Made by a program: the position numbers and the translations under genes. 34,832 nt of DNA from CACIIZ01 sp045565285 (GTDB lineage: Bacteria; Pseudomonadota; Alphaproteobacteria; Rhodobacterales; Rhodobacteraceae): positions 1 through 34,832 of the forward strand of contig JBJLFR010000015.1 of the NCBI GenBank assembly GCA_045565285.1, written 5' to 3'. This document shows positions 1-8,886 of this stretch, one piece after another (position 1 is the first letter of the stretch; each line of letters starts with the position of its first letter). The notes beneath the pieces were generated by a model. That model made no database searches. It was not told the DNA's origin and was given only the letters and a program-made list of their open reading frames with translations.

Positions 1-18
1 AGCTTCAGAGTTGAAGCT
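1..18. terminator. Possible hairpin at window start
   Basis: A perfect 7-bp inverted repeat (AGCTTCA, loop GAGT, TGAAGCT) sits upstream of the first gene. It could be the terminator of a gene lying left of the window. A clean T-run does not follow directly (CCCCATTTTA), so the assignment is weak. Confidence 0.25.
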
Positions 19-53
19 CCCCATTTTATATATATTTAGTTAGAAAGGTCAAA

Positions 54-983
54 ATGATTTTAATTACTGAATTTATGGATGAGTCTGCAGTTGATTTGTT
101 AAAGAGAAAAATATAATGTCTATTATGATTGTTCTTTGGCAGAAGATTCAAATTCATTAGTAAAAACTAATAAATACAATGAAAGCTTTGATAGTTCGTA
201 ATAAGACTCTAGTAACTAAAGAGTTAATTGAAAATGCACCAAATCTGACTTGTGTAGGTCGTTTAGGAGTTGGATTAGACAATATCGATCTTAATGCTTG
301 TGAAGAACAAAATATTACAGTTTATCCAGCCTTAGGTGCTAACTCTCATAGTGTTGCTGAATATGTTATATGTGCCTCAATGTTATTGTTGAGAAAAGCT
401 TATTTTAAAAAAAAATGAAATGATTGCTGGCAATTGGCCAAGACAAGAAAGTTCTGGTTCAGAAGTTTATGGTAAGACACTTGGTTTAATTGGTTTTGGG
501 GATATCGCACAGAAAACTAGAGATTTAGCCCTAGGTTTAGGAATGAAGACGGTTGCTTATGATCCTTATTTGGATAAGGATAGTAATGTATGGAAAGAAA
601 CTAAAAATTCTAGATTTAGATAATCTTCTTTCAATTTCTGATATTATTTCACTTCATATTCCTCTTAGTAAAGAAACTAAAAATTTAATTGACGAGAAGA
701 AACTAAGACTGATCAAGAATTCTTCTGTAATCATTAATGCTGCAAGGGGTGGGGTCATTGATGAAAATCAATTAGCTAAATTGCTAAAAAGAGAATAAAA
801 TTGGAGGAGCGGCATTAGATGTTTTTAATGAAGAACCAGTCAATAAAGAGTGTGCAAAAAAATTTGAAGGAATTAATAATCTAATTTTAACTCCACATAT
901 AGGAGAGGGGTAACAAAAGAATCTAATAAAAGGGGTAAGTGAAATGATTGCAAAAAAAAATTGATATTCATCTTTCAAAATAA
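54..983 (+). pseudogene. D-3-phosphoglycerate dehydrogenase-like (2-hydroxyacid dehydrogenase), multiply frameshifted
   Basis: Pieces from several frames join into one NAD-dependent 2-hydroxyacid dehydrogenase. The N-terminal catalytic part begins MILITEFMDESAVDLL at the ATG. It continues through VGRLGVGLDNIDL and the helix around ANSHSVAEY, then the NAD-binding GLIGFGDIAQ, then SLHIPLSKETKNLID and NAARGGVIDE, and finally GGAALDVFNEEP with NLILTPHI carrying the catalytic-His region. The family (SerA and relatives) oxidises 3-phosphoglycerate or a similar 2-hydroxyacid. About nine net +1 shifts are needed, near 112, 165, 415, 600, 795, 908 (two), 932 and 955. Most fall in A or G runs. As written the gene cannot make protein. 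Either it is decayed or this stretch has insertion errors. Substrate specificity cannot be decided from what remains. Confidence 0.75.
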
Positions 984-1060
984 AGATTACAAGCCTTATT
1001 ATATTTCACTCTTACGTTATTTAACATAAATTATTCTAACCAAAATAAAGGCAATAACAC

Positions 1061-2295
1061 ATGTCAAAAGAATCTAATTTTGTAACTCATTTGGAGTGTT
1101 CACTTACTGGGAAAAAATATGAGAAAAATAAAATCCATGGTTTATCAGAGGAAGGAAAACCGCTTCTTGTTAGGTATAAATCTAAAAAAAAATGGGTGAG
1201 ATTATTTCAAGAGAAGATATTGGTAAAAAATAGTGAGCCCGGTTTTTGGAGGTATTCATTTATGTTACCTGTCGAAAAAAAGGAAAATAGAATTTCTTTG
1301 GGAGAAGTAATTACCCCTCTCATTAAATTAGAAGAAGCTGTTAAAAAAATTTAATTTTAATTCTTCTGTTCATATAAAAGATGAAGGATTATTACCAACT
1401 TCTTCATTCAAGGCAAGAGGTCTAGCAGTGGCCGTTTCAATGGCAAAGCAGTTAAACCTCAAACATCTAGCAATACCTACAAATGGAAATGCGGGTGCAG
1501 CTTTAGCTGCATATGCGACAAAGGCTAGTATAAAATCCACAGTTTTTTGTCCTGATGATACACCTGAAATTAATATAAGAGAAATAGAACGTTTAGGAGC
1601 AGATACATATATGGTTAATGGTCTTATAAATGATTGTGGAAAAAATAGTGCTTGAGGGGTAAAGAAAAAGCAGGGTGGTTCGATGTTTCTACCCTTAAAG
1701 AACCTTATAGAATTGAAGGTAAAAAAACTATGGGTTTAGAGTTGGCGGAACAATTAAATTGGAAACTTCCTGATGTTATTTTCTATCCAACTGGTGGAGG
1801 AACTGGCTTAATTGGTATGTGGAAAGCATTTAATGAATTACTGGAGTTAGGCTGGATAAAAGGTAGGTTGCCAAGAATGGTCGCGGGTACAGGCAGAAGG
1901 TTGTGCTCCAATCTACAAAGCATGGAGTGAAGGAAAAGAATTTGCTCCATTATGGGAAAATGCAAAAACAGTTGCTTCTGGAATAAGAGTTCCAGTAGCT
2001 GTCGGTGATTTCTTAATTATTCGAGCAATTAATGAAAGTAATTGGATTTTCAATATCTGTAACGGATGAAGAAATTATTTTAGCTAGAGACGAAGTTTCT
2101 AAAACAGAGGGTACACTTTTATGCCCAGAAGGAGCAGCAACTTTTTCAGCTTTTAAAAAATCACTTAACTCAGGAATTATATCTAAGGACGAAAGTGTTG
2201 TATTATTTAATTGTGCCACAGGATTAAAATACCCACTTCCTGAAGTTTCAAACTTTATAGATAAAACAAAACCTATAGATTATAAAGTATTTTGA
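1061..2295 (+). pseudogene. thrC: Threonine synthase-like PLP enzyme, multiply frameshifted
   Basis: Four ORF pieces form one fold-type II pyridoxal-phosphate enzyme resembling threonine synthase, which converts O-phosphohomoserine to threonine. The N-terminus HLECSLTGKKYE..GLSEEGKPLLVRY is typical of the long threonine synthase group. SSFKARG carries the PLP-binding lysine, NGNAGAALAAYA is the Asn/Gly phosphate-side motif, and PTGGGTGLIGMWKAF is the Gly-rich phosphate loop. The C-terminal piece has CPEGAATFSAFKK and ends YPLPEVSNFIDKTK. Frame changes fall near 1347, 1640, 1658, 1890 and 2040, and each is explained by one extra base, for example GCGGGTAC where GCGGTAC restores the reading VAVQAEGCAPIY. 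Length after repair is about 410 residues, normal for the family. It lies just downstream of the broken dehydrogenase on the same strand, and both are amino-acid biosynthetic types. Confidence 0.75.
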
Positions 2296-2336
2296 TTTTT
2301 AGGATAGTAATAACAAAGAAAGACTAGGCTAAAATC

Positions 2337-4536
2337 GTGCGTGAGACTTTTAATTTTAACAATAACTGGATTTTTGAAAATTCTGAGGTTTGTTTACCGC
2401 ATAGTGCAGTTGAATTACCTTTCAATTATTTTGATGAAAACATTTATCAAAAAGAATTTATTTATGAAAAAATTATTAAATCAGAAGCAAGTTGGGATAA
2501 TAAAGAAGTTTGTCTTGTGTTCGAAAGCAATTATGGCAAATGCCCACGTATACCTTAATGATAAAAAAATTGTTTCTCACACTGATGGCTATACACCTTT
2601 TATAGCCCGATTGACCGATGAGCTTGAGAAAGGAGAGAATATATTAAGAGTTAAAATTGATGGAAGTGAAAACCCATCTATTCCTCCTTTTGGAGGTAGA
2701 ATAGATTATTTGACCTATGCAGGTATTTATAGAGATGTACATCTGCGAGTTACTTCTCCAATATTTATCCATAATATAAAAATTGAAACTCCAAATGTTT
2801 TAGAAGAAAAAAAGTCCCTGAAAGTAAGAGTTGAGTTGCTTAATCCTAAAGCACTTGATTTATCAGGTTTCTTGACTGCAAATTTGCTTAATTCTGAAGG
2901 AAAAATATTATCAATTACTAAGTATGAAATAAATGAAAATAACATTTTTTTTGAGATAAATAATCTTAAGAATATTAAACTATGGGATATTGATAATCCA
3001 TTATTATATGAACTAGATATTTCTGTTGAAACACCTCACGGCATTGACAATATAAATGAACGTTTTGGTTTTAGATCAGCAGAATTTAATAAAAATGGAT
3101 TTATGCTTAATGGAAATTCATTAAAAATTAGAGGCCTGAATCGTCATCAAAGTTATCCTTATGTTGGTTATGCTTTAGGAAAATCAGCACAGCATAAAGA
3201 TGCTGAAATATTAAAATTTGATTTGCGGGTTAACCTAGTTCGAACTTCTCATTATCCACAATCCAAACATTTTTTAAATCGTTGTGATGAAATTGGATTA
3301 TTAGTTTTTGAAGAAATACCTGGTTGGCAACACTTAGGGGATAATAATTGGCAGAATAAATCAATAGAAAATGTACAAAATATGATTGAAAGGGACTGGA
3401 ATCATCCATCAATTATCTTATGGGGTGTTAGAATCAATGAGAGCCCAGACAATCATGATTTCTATTTAAAGACAAATCAAGTTGCGCATCAGCTAGATAG
3501 CACTCGTCAAACAGGAGGAGTTAGAAAATTTGTAGAAGGTGAATTTCTTGAGGATGTTTACACTATGAATGATTTTATTTTAGGTGAAGAAGAATTAGGA
3601 GGAAACAGAGGAAGAATTCCTTTAAGACCTCAACGTGAATGCACAGGATTTAATTATGATGTTCCATATATGGTTACAGAATTTAATGGACATATGTTTC
3701 CAACCAAATCTTACGACAATGAATTAAGGCAAAATGAACATGTTTTAAGGCACCTTGAAGTTTTAAATGCAGCTTACGGTGATAGTAATAATGCTGGTGC
3801 AATTGGTTGGTGTGCATTTGATTATAATACGCATAAGGATTTTGGCTCGGGTGATCGGATTTGTTATCACGGAGTTATGGATATGTTTAGAGAACCAAAA
3901 TTTGCTAGTTATGTCTATTCAAGTCAGGATGATGCAAAGAATGGAATAGTTCTAGAACCAGTTACTGTTTGGGCGCGTGGTGAAAGAAATATTCAAGGAG
4001 TTTTACCATTAATTATTTTAACTAATTGTGACCATATTGAATTTTTATTTAATAAAAATAAGGAGAAATTTTCTTTAGAGCCTGATTTTAAAAATTTTCC
4101 AAATTTACCCCATCCTCCTATTATAGTAAACGCAGAACATTTTCCAGAAAATGTGTTTGGCACATGGGGAACAGATTGGCAAAATGTAAAAATTGATGGT
4201 TACACTGATGGAAAATTAGTTAAGAGTAAAAAATTTGTTGCTGACCCTGTTCCAACCAACCTTGAAATAGTCCCTGATTTAGAGGAAGTGAGCCTAGGAA
4301 CAGACGTTCGGGTTATTATTCGTGCTTTAGACCAGGTGGGTAATAAAATTAGATATCTGTATGATACACTATCTATAAATGTAACTGGTCCAGTAATCTT
4401 ATTTGGTCCTAATTCAATACCATTAGCGGCAGGATCTGCTGGATTTTGGATACGCTCTATAGGATCAGGAATAATAAAAATCTCAATTAAAAATGTTCGT
4501 TTTCCACAAAAAGAAATTTCAATTGTTGCAAAATAA
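2337..4536 (+). CDS. GH2-family beta-galactosidase-like glycoside hydrolase (one frameshift)
   Basis: This is a glycoside hydrolase family 2 retaining enzyme of about 733 residues. The GTG start gives MRETFNFNNNWIFEN and a jelly-roll sugar-binding domain. An immunoglobulin-like domain follows (from about FIHNIKIETPN), then a TIM barrel starting at NGFMLNGNSLKIRGLNRHQ. The acid/base Glu is in RINESPDNH (codon 3439-3441) and the nucleophile Glu in YMVTEFNGH (codon 3679-3681). The C-terminal 180 residues are beta-rich, as in bacterial GH2 enzymes. No signal peptide is visible, so it should act in the cytoplasm. One extra A near 2530 breaks the frame: removing it reads FEAIMANAHVYLN. The rest is clean, so the gene may be intact in reality. 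The downstream sugar transporter and alpha-galactosidase favour a beta-galactosidase, but beta-glucuronidase or beta-mannosidase cannot be excluded. Confidence 0.8.
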
Positions 4537-4591
4537 ATGGTTATTAGTTTCTATGTTGGATATTTTTTAAAAAATAAGAATATTTGTATAG

Positions 4592-5653
4592 TTATATAAT
4601 TCTCAATCCTGAATTCTGATCAAAAAAGTATAATGATTTTTCGTTAAAGGTAACTTGAATGTGTTCTCCTGGTAAAAGACTTTCTTTATTATTAGATTCT
4701 GATAATAAATAATGATTTTTATCCAACCTAGTATGGTAAATGGATAAATTTCCCAAATTTTCAACAAATTCTATTTTTTTACCTTTAGTGGATCTTTTTA
4801 ATAAAACATCTTGTGGTCTTACGCCAATTGTTATTTTTGAGTTTTTTTTACTTAAACTAGGAAATTTTTTGATTTTAACATTTTCTAAGGATTGTACTTT
4901 TAGATCCTTTCCATCAAATTTAGCCTCCAAAAAATTCATACTTGGTGATCCTAAGAAACCAGCTACAAATTTATTATCTGGATTAGAATAAAGCTCTAGA
5001 GGGTCACCAATTTGTTCAACGCATCCATTCCTTAAAACTACTATTTTATCAGCCATTGTCATAGCTTCAGTTTGGTCATGTGTTACATAAATTATAGTTG
5101 CACCTAACTCTTTATGTAATCTAGTTAATTCAATCCTCATCTCTACTCTTAATTCAGCGTCTAAATTGGAAAGTGGTTCGTCGAAAAGAAACACATTGGA
5201 GCCTTTTACTATTGCACGACCTATAGCCACCCTTTGTCTTTGTCCCCCAGATAGAGATGCAGGTTTTCTTGTCATCAATTCAGTTAATTGAAGGATTTTT
5301 GCAGCTTCTCCGACCTTTTTTTTAATCGTATTTTTAGGTGCATTATTCATTCTTAATCCGAAACTCATATTATCTTCAACAGTCATATGGGGATATAAGG
5401 CATAATTTTGAAATACCATTCCAATTCCCCTATTTGCAGGATCTATAGCAGTAACGTCTTTAGAATTAATTATAATCGAACCACTGGTTGGTGTTTCCAA
5501 CCCTGCAATAATCCTAAGCAAAGTGGATTTTCCACAGCCAGATGGTCCCACAATTACACAAAAATCACCTTCTTTAATTTTGATGGAAACATCGTTTATA
5601 ACTGTTGATTTCCCAAAGTTTTTTTTGACCTCTTTTAAAATTACCTCAGCCAT
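4592..5653 (-). CDS. Sugar ABC transporter ATPase (MalK/UgpC type, CUT1 family)
   Basis: This is the ATP-hydrolysing subunit of a carbohydrate importer on the inner face of the cytoplasmic membrane. Walker A GPSGCGKST lies at residues 35-43. The Q-loop is in VFQNYALYPHMTV, the signature is LSGGQRQR, and Walker B with the D-loop is VFLFDEPLSNLDAE. The H-loop is IYVTHDQTEAM. About 110 C-terminal residues form the TOBE/OB regulatory domain (KITIGVRPQDVLL), which marks the MalK/UgpC group. At 353 residues the length is normal. It is transcribed away from the binding-protein gene across a 143-bp control region; the split arrangement with the permeases on the other strand is unusual but complete. 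It very likely powers the permease pair encoded at 7087-8865. Confidence 0.93.
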   Translation of the reverse strand: MAEVILKEVKKNFGKSTVINDVSIKIKEGDFCVIVGPSGCGKSTLLRIIAGLETPTSGSIIINSKDVTAIDPANRGIGMVFQNYALYPHMTVEDNMSFGLRMNNAPKNTIKKKVGEAAKILQLTELMTRKPASLSGGQRQRVAIGRAIVKGSNVFLFDEPLSNLDAELRVEMRIELTRLHKELGATIIYVTHDQTEAMTMADKIVVLRNGCVEQIGDPLELYSNPDNKFVAGFLGSPSMNFLEAKFDGKDLKVQSLENVKIKKFPSLSKKNSKITIGVRPQDVLLKRSTKGKKIEFVENLGNLSIYHTRLDKNHYLLSESNNKESLLPGEHIQVTFNEKSLYFFDQNSGLRII

Positions 5654-5708
5654 TTATACTTATACTTCCTAGATACTGTTAGTTTTATAAGAATATTATT
5701 TTCAAGTT

Positions 5709-5745
5709 ATTGACAATACTCAATTAAATAATAACATCTGTCAAT
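5709..5745. promoter_or_regulatory. Divergent promoter/operator region of the sugar transporter
   Basis: A perfect TTGACA (5710-5715) is followed after 16 bp by TAACAT (5732-5737), a plausible sigma-70 promoter for the binding-protein operon. A mirror TTGACA lies on the minus strand (TGTCAA at 5739-5744), facing the ATPase gene. The arms extend to ATTGACA/TGTCAAT with 23 bp between them. They may therefore be two face-to-face -35 boxes or an operator dyad. No regulator gene is nearby. Confidence 0.4.
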
Positions 5746-5787
5746 GTAGGTAAAAATTAAAGTTCTTACTAAATTGCATTTATGAAT

Positions 5788-5794
5788 GGAGGAG
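5788..5794 (+). promoter_or_regulatory. Strong ribosome binding site deciding the binding-protein start
   Basis: GGAGGAG precedes ATG 5797 by a few bases. An ATG at 5782 in the same frame lies upstream of this Shine-Dalgarno sequence and would encode MNGGE ahead of the signal peptide. The later start is therefore preferred. Confidence 0.7.
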
Positions 5795-5796
5795 AA

Positions 5797-7032
5797 ATGT
5801 ATAATAAAATTAAACTGACTTTGGTAAGTTTACTGTCAGTAATTCTAATTAGCTCGGCATCTTTTGCTAGAGATCTTGTTATTACTTTTGATGACATGAA
5901 CCCAGGACCAAAAGCTGCCTTTGAAAATGCTATAGCTAAATTTCAAAAAGAAAATCCAGATATTAATGTTATAGCCAACAATGGTGATAGAGAAGAGCAT
6001 AAGGCTGCGATTAGGAATTTTTTGATTGCAGATGCACCTGATGTTACTTCATGGTACCCAGGCAATAGGATGAGACCATTTGTGAAAGCTGGTCTTTTTG
6101 AAGATGTATCAGATGTATGGGATGCTAATAACTTTCATGAAGATTTAGCTGCTATTAAACCCACTATGACTATAGGTGGAAGACAATGGGGTGTCCCTTA
6201 CTCATATTACCAGTGGGGAGTTTATTACAGAAAAGACATTTTTGATGAGCTTGGCTTATTTGAACCTAATACTTGGGTGCAGTTTAAATATATTTGTGAT
6301 ACTCTAAAGAAGAATGGAATAGCACCAATAACAATAGGTACTAGGTATCTTTGGACGGCAGCTGGAGTATTTGATTATATAAATCTTAGAACAAATGGAT
6401 ATAAAGTTCATAATGATTTAACAGCTGGAAAAATTAAATATACAGACCCTAGAATAAGAAAAACTTTCGAATATTGGGGTGAATTAGTTAATGCAGGTTA
6501 TTTTATAGAAAACCATGCAAGTATGGCCTGGCAAGATGCAGTTGTTCCATTTGCTAATGGAGAGGCTGCTATGTATGTGATGGGTAACTTTTCAGTAGAT
6601 GCCTATAAAAATGCAGGATTGACTTATGATCAAATAGATTTCTTCAAATTTCCAGAAATCACAAAGGGTATGCCTCGTGCAGAAGAAGCTCCTGCCGATG
6701 CTTTTTTTATTCCAACTAATGCAAAAAATAAAAAAGATGCCAAAAAATGGTTGGCTTTTGTGGCACGTCCAGATGTTCAATCTGAGTGGAATAAGACAAT
6801 AGGCCAATTACCGATTAATTCTAAGGCAAAAGTTGCTGATGATAAATTTATTACAGAAGGTTTCGAGACTTTAAATACCGCTGTTGGATTAGCTCAATTC
6901 TACGACAGAGATGCAATACCAGAAATGGCTGCTGCTGGTATGGAAGGTTTTCAAGAATTTATGATGAAACCTGACAGGCTTGATAAAATTCTAAAGAGAT
7001 TAGATAAAATTCAGTCAAAAGTTTATAAATAA
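5797..7032 (+). CDS. Sugar ABC transporter substrate-binding protein
   Basis: This periplasmic solute-binding protein (family 1, UgpB/MalE-like) captures a carbohydrate for the CUT1 transporter. The chosen start gives MYNKIKLTLVSLLSVILISSASFA, a textbook Sec signal peptide with cleavage after SFA. The mature part has the bilobed family's features: the FQKENPDINV helix, DAPDVTSWYPGNRMRPFVKAGLFEDVSD, GVPYSYYQWGVYYRKDIFDELGL at the lobe crossover, and FANGEAAMYVMGNFSVDAYKNAG. It lacks the N-terminal Cys of a lipoprotein. The length of about 411 residues is normal. It is followed by a terminator-like hairpin and then the two permease genes, so it is probably made in excess over them. The substrate is inferred from the adjacent galactosidases. 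Confidence 0.93.
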   Translation: MYNKIKLTLVSLLSVILISSASFARDLVITFDDMNPGPKAAFENAIAKFQKENPDINVIANNGDREEHKAAIRNFLIADAPDVTSWYPGNRMRPFVKAGLFEDVSDVWDANNFHEDLAAIKPTMTIGGRQWGVPYSYYQWGVYYRKDIFDELGLFEPNTWVQFKYICDTLKKNGIAPITIGTRYLWTAAGVFDYINLRTNGYKVHNDLTAGKIKYTDPRIRKTFEYWGELVNAGYFIENHASMAWQDAVVPFANGEAAMYVMGNFSVDAYKNAGLTYDQIDFFKFPEITKGMPRAEEAPADAFFIPTNAKNKKDAKKWLAFVARPDVQSEWNKTIGQLPINSKAKVADDKFITEGFETLNTAVGLAQFYDRDAIPEMAAAGMEGFQEFMMKPDRLDKILKRLDKIQSKVYK

Positions 7033-7037
7033 AAAGT

Positions 7038-7064
7038 AAATGGGTGGTTTATAGCCACCCATTT
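7038..7064 (+). terminator. Hairpin between binding-protein and permease genes
   Basis: A perfect 10-bp stem (AAATGGGTGG / CCACCCATTT) with a 7-base loop lies a few bases after the stop codon. The T-tract after it is short (TTTTAATAT), so it may act as a leaky terminator or as a block to 3' exonucleases. Either effect would keep binding-protein mRNA more abundant than permease mRNA. Confidence 0.7.
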
Positions 7065-7086
7065 TAATATCTACAAATTTGATTGG

Positions 7087-8010
7087 TTGCTAAACTTGCT
7101 ACAAAAAACCAGTTTTGATGAAAACAAAAATATTTATTCTCAGAATAAATTAGTTTTTGCTCCTTGGTATTTTTTGTTACCAGCAATAGTTTTTTTTCTG
7201 ATTTATGTAATTATACCTATATTCCAATCGGTTTGGATTTCATTCTATGAGTGGGACGGACTTGGTGAAGCTGAATGGGTCGGTTTTGCAAATTATGTAG
7301 AACTTTTAGATGATGAGTATTTTTATACTTCTCTGAAAAATAACTTCATATGGTTGATTTTATATTTACTAGCTGTTCCTATAGGACTTTTTATTGCTTT
7401 ATTTTTAAACCAGGTTGTTTTTGGGATAAGGTTTTATAAGTCTTTGTTCTTTTTCCCATTTGTTATCTCACAAGTGGTAGTGGGACTAATTTTCTCATGG
7501 TTTTATAATCCTAATTTTGGATTATTGGCATCTATATTTTTGTCCTTTGGTTTAGAACCAATCGCTATTTTATCAGATGAGGATTTAGTTACCTATGGGA
7601 TTATTTTTGCTGGTCTTTGGCCACAAATAGCATACTGTATGATTCTTTATTTAACAGGCTTAAGTAATGTTTCTAAAGATTTGATGGAAGCAGCAAGGTT
7701 GGATGGTGCAAAGGGATTAAAAATGTTATGGTACGTGGTTTTACCTCAATTAAGACCAGCGACATTTGTATCAGTAGTAGTTACAGTTATTGGGGCTTTA
7801 AGATCATTTGATATGGTAGCTATAATGACCGAGGGAGGACCGTATGGATCTTCAAATGTGTTAGCATATTATATGTATGAAACTGCACTTTCCGAATATG
7901 GTTTTAGGCTTGGATATGGTTCTGCAATTGCAACAGTACTGTTTTTAATAATGCTTGTTTATATAGGCTACTTTTTATGGCGCCTATATAAAAATGAAAG
8001 AGAAGTATAA
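7087..8010 (+). CDS. Sugar ABC transporter permease 1 (MalF/UgpA type)
   Basis: This is an inner-membrane channel subunit of the CUT1 importer. Six hydrophobic segments are visible, from FAPWYFLLPAIVFFLIYVII near residue 25 to LFLIMLVYIGYFLWRLY at the end. The cytoplasmic EAA loop that docks on the ATPase is clear: EAARLDGAKGLKMLWYVVLP. The start is uncertain: no ATG lies at the N-terminus, TTG 7087 gives MLNLLQKTSFDE, and no good ribosome binding site is seen. Translation may be weak or coupled. The length of 307 is typical. It is separated from the next permease by only 3 bp, so the two form one transcription unit. Confidence 0.9.
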   Translation: MLNLLQKTSFDENKNIYSQNKLVFAPWYFLLPAIVFFLIYVIIPIFQSVWISFYEWDGLGEAEWVGFANYVELLDDEYFYTSLKNNFIWLILYLLAVPIGLFIALFLNQVVFGIRFYKSLFFFPFVISQVVVGLIFSWFYNPNFGLLASIFLSFGLEPIAILSDEDLVTYGIIFAGLWPQIAYCMILYLTGLSNVSKDLMEAARLDGAKGLKMLWYVVLPQLRPATFVSVVVTVIGALRSFDMVAIMTEGGPYGSSNVLAYYMYETALSEYGFRLGYGSAIATVLFLIMLVYIGYFLWRLYKNEREV

Positions 8011-8013
8011 ATT

Positions 8014-8865
8014 ATGTTCCCTAAGCCGATAGATACTTTTCCCAACAATTATCAATTACTCTACAAAATTGCTTTACCAGTTGTATTAATAATATGGCTT
8101 TTACCTCTAATCGCTATTTTTTTAACTTCTGTAAGATCTGCTGTAGATATTAACACTGGTAATGTCTTTGGGTGGCCTTCACAGTTTTTATTAATTGAAA
8201 ATTATTCAGAAGTATTTAAACGTTCAAAAGCAATTTTATATTTAAAAAATTCTTTTTTAATAACTATTCCAACCGTTATACTTTCAGTATCTTTGGCTTG
8301 TTTAGCAGGTTATGCATTAGCTATTTATAGGTTTAGATGGTCTTTACCACTTTTTTTTATATTTGTAGCTGGCAATTTTATACCCTTCCAAATCTTAATG
8401 ATTCCAGTAAGGGATATGTCAGTATCTACTGGTTTATATAATACAATTTCTGGTCAAGTTTTATTTCATGCCGCATTTCAAACGGGATTTTGTACTTTTT
8501 TCATGAGAAATTTTATAAAAGCTCTTCCATTTGAGCTTATAGAAAGTGGGCGAATAGAAGGAGTAGGTGAAGCTAAAATATTCTTATTTATAGTTTTACC
8601 CCTAGTACGGCCAGCACTTGCTGCTTTATCTGTTTTGATTTTCACTTTTGTATGGAATGATTTTTTCTGGGCTACAGTTTTAACACAAGGGGAAAGTGTA
8701 AAACCAATTACTGCTGGGGTGAGATCATTAAACGGTCAATATGTAAATAACTGGCATTTAGTTTCAGCAGCTTCTCTATGTGCCGCCATACCTCCGGTAG
8801 TTATGTTTTTTCTAATGCAAAAGCATTTTATTGCTGGTCTAACATTAGGTTCAGTTAAACAATAA
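8014..8865 (+). CDS. Sugar ABC transporter permease 2 (MalG/UgpE type)
   Basis: This is the second channel subunit, 283 residues. About six membrane segments are seen, beginning LPVVLIIWLLPLIAIFLTSV after a short cytoplasmic leader. The ATPase-docking loop is slightly divergent: ESGRIEGVGEAKIFLFIVLP has ESG where EAA is usual, while the downstream G and LP are kept. The C-terminus HFIAGLTLGSVKQ is the standard ending of MalG-type permeases (GLTxGAVKG). Its ATG is three bases after the stop of the first permease. The convergent alpha-galactosidase gene ends 21 bp downstream. Confidence 0.92.
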   Translation: MFPKPIDTFPNNYQLLYKIALPVVLIIWLLPLIAIFLTSVRSAVDINTGNVFGWPSQFLLIENYSEVFKRSKAILYLKNSFLITIPTVILSVSLACLAGYALAIYRFRWSLPLFFIFVAGNFIPFQILMIPVRDMSVSTGLYNTISGQVLFHAAFQTGFCTFFMRNFIKALPFELIESGRIEGVGEAKIFLFIVLPLVRPALAALSVLIFTFVWNDFFWATVLTQGESVKPITAGVRSLNGQYVNNWHLVSAASLCAAIPPVVMFFLMQKHFIAGLTLGSVKQ

Positions 8866-8886
8866 ATTATTTTTTTTTGAAGAAAC

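Noticed and set aside
4568..4583. Palindromic TATTTTTTAAAAAATA between convergent GH2 and ATPase genes
   Set aside because: It is pure A/T with no loop and negligible stem stability, so I do not call it a terminator.
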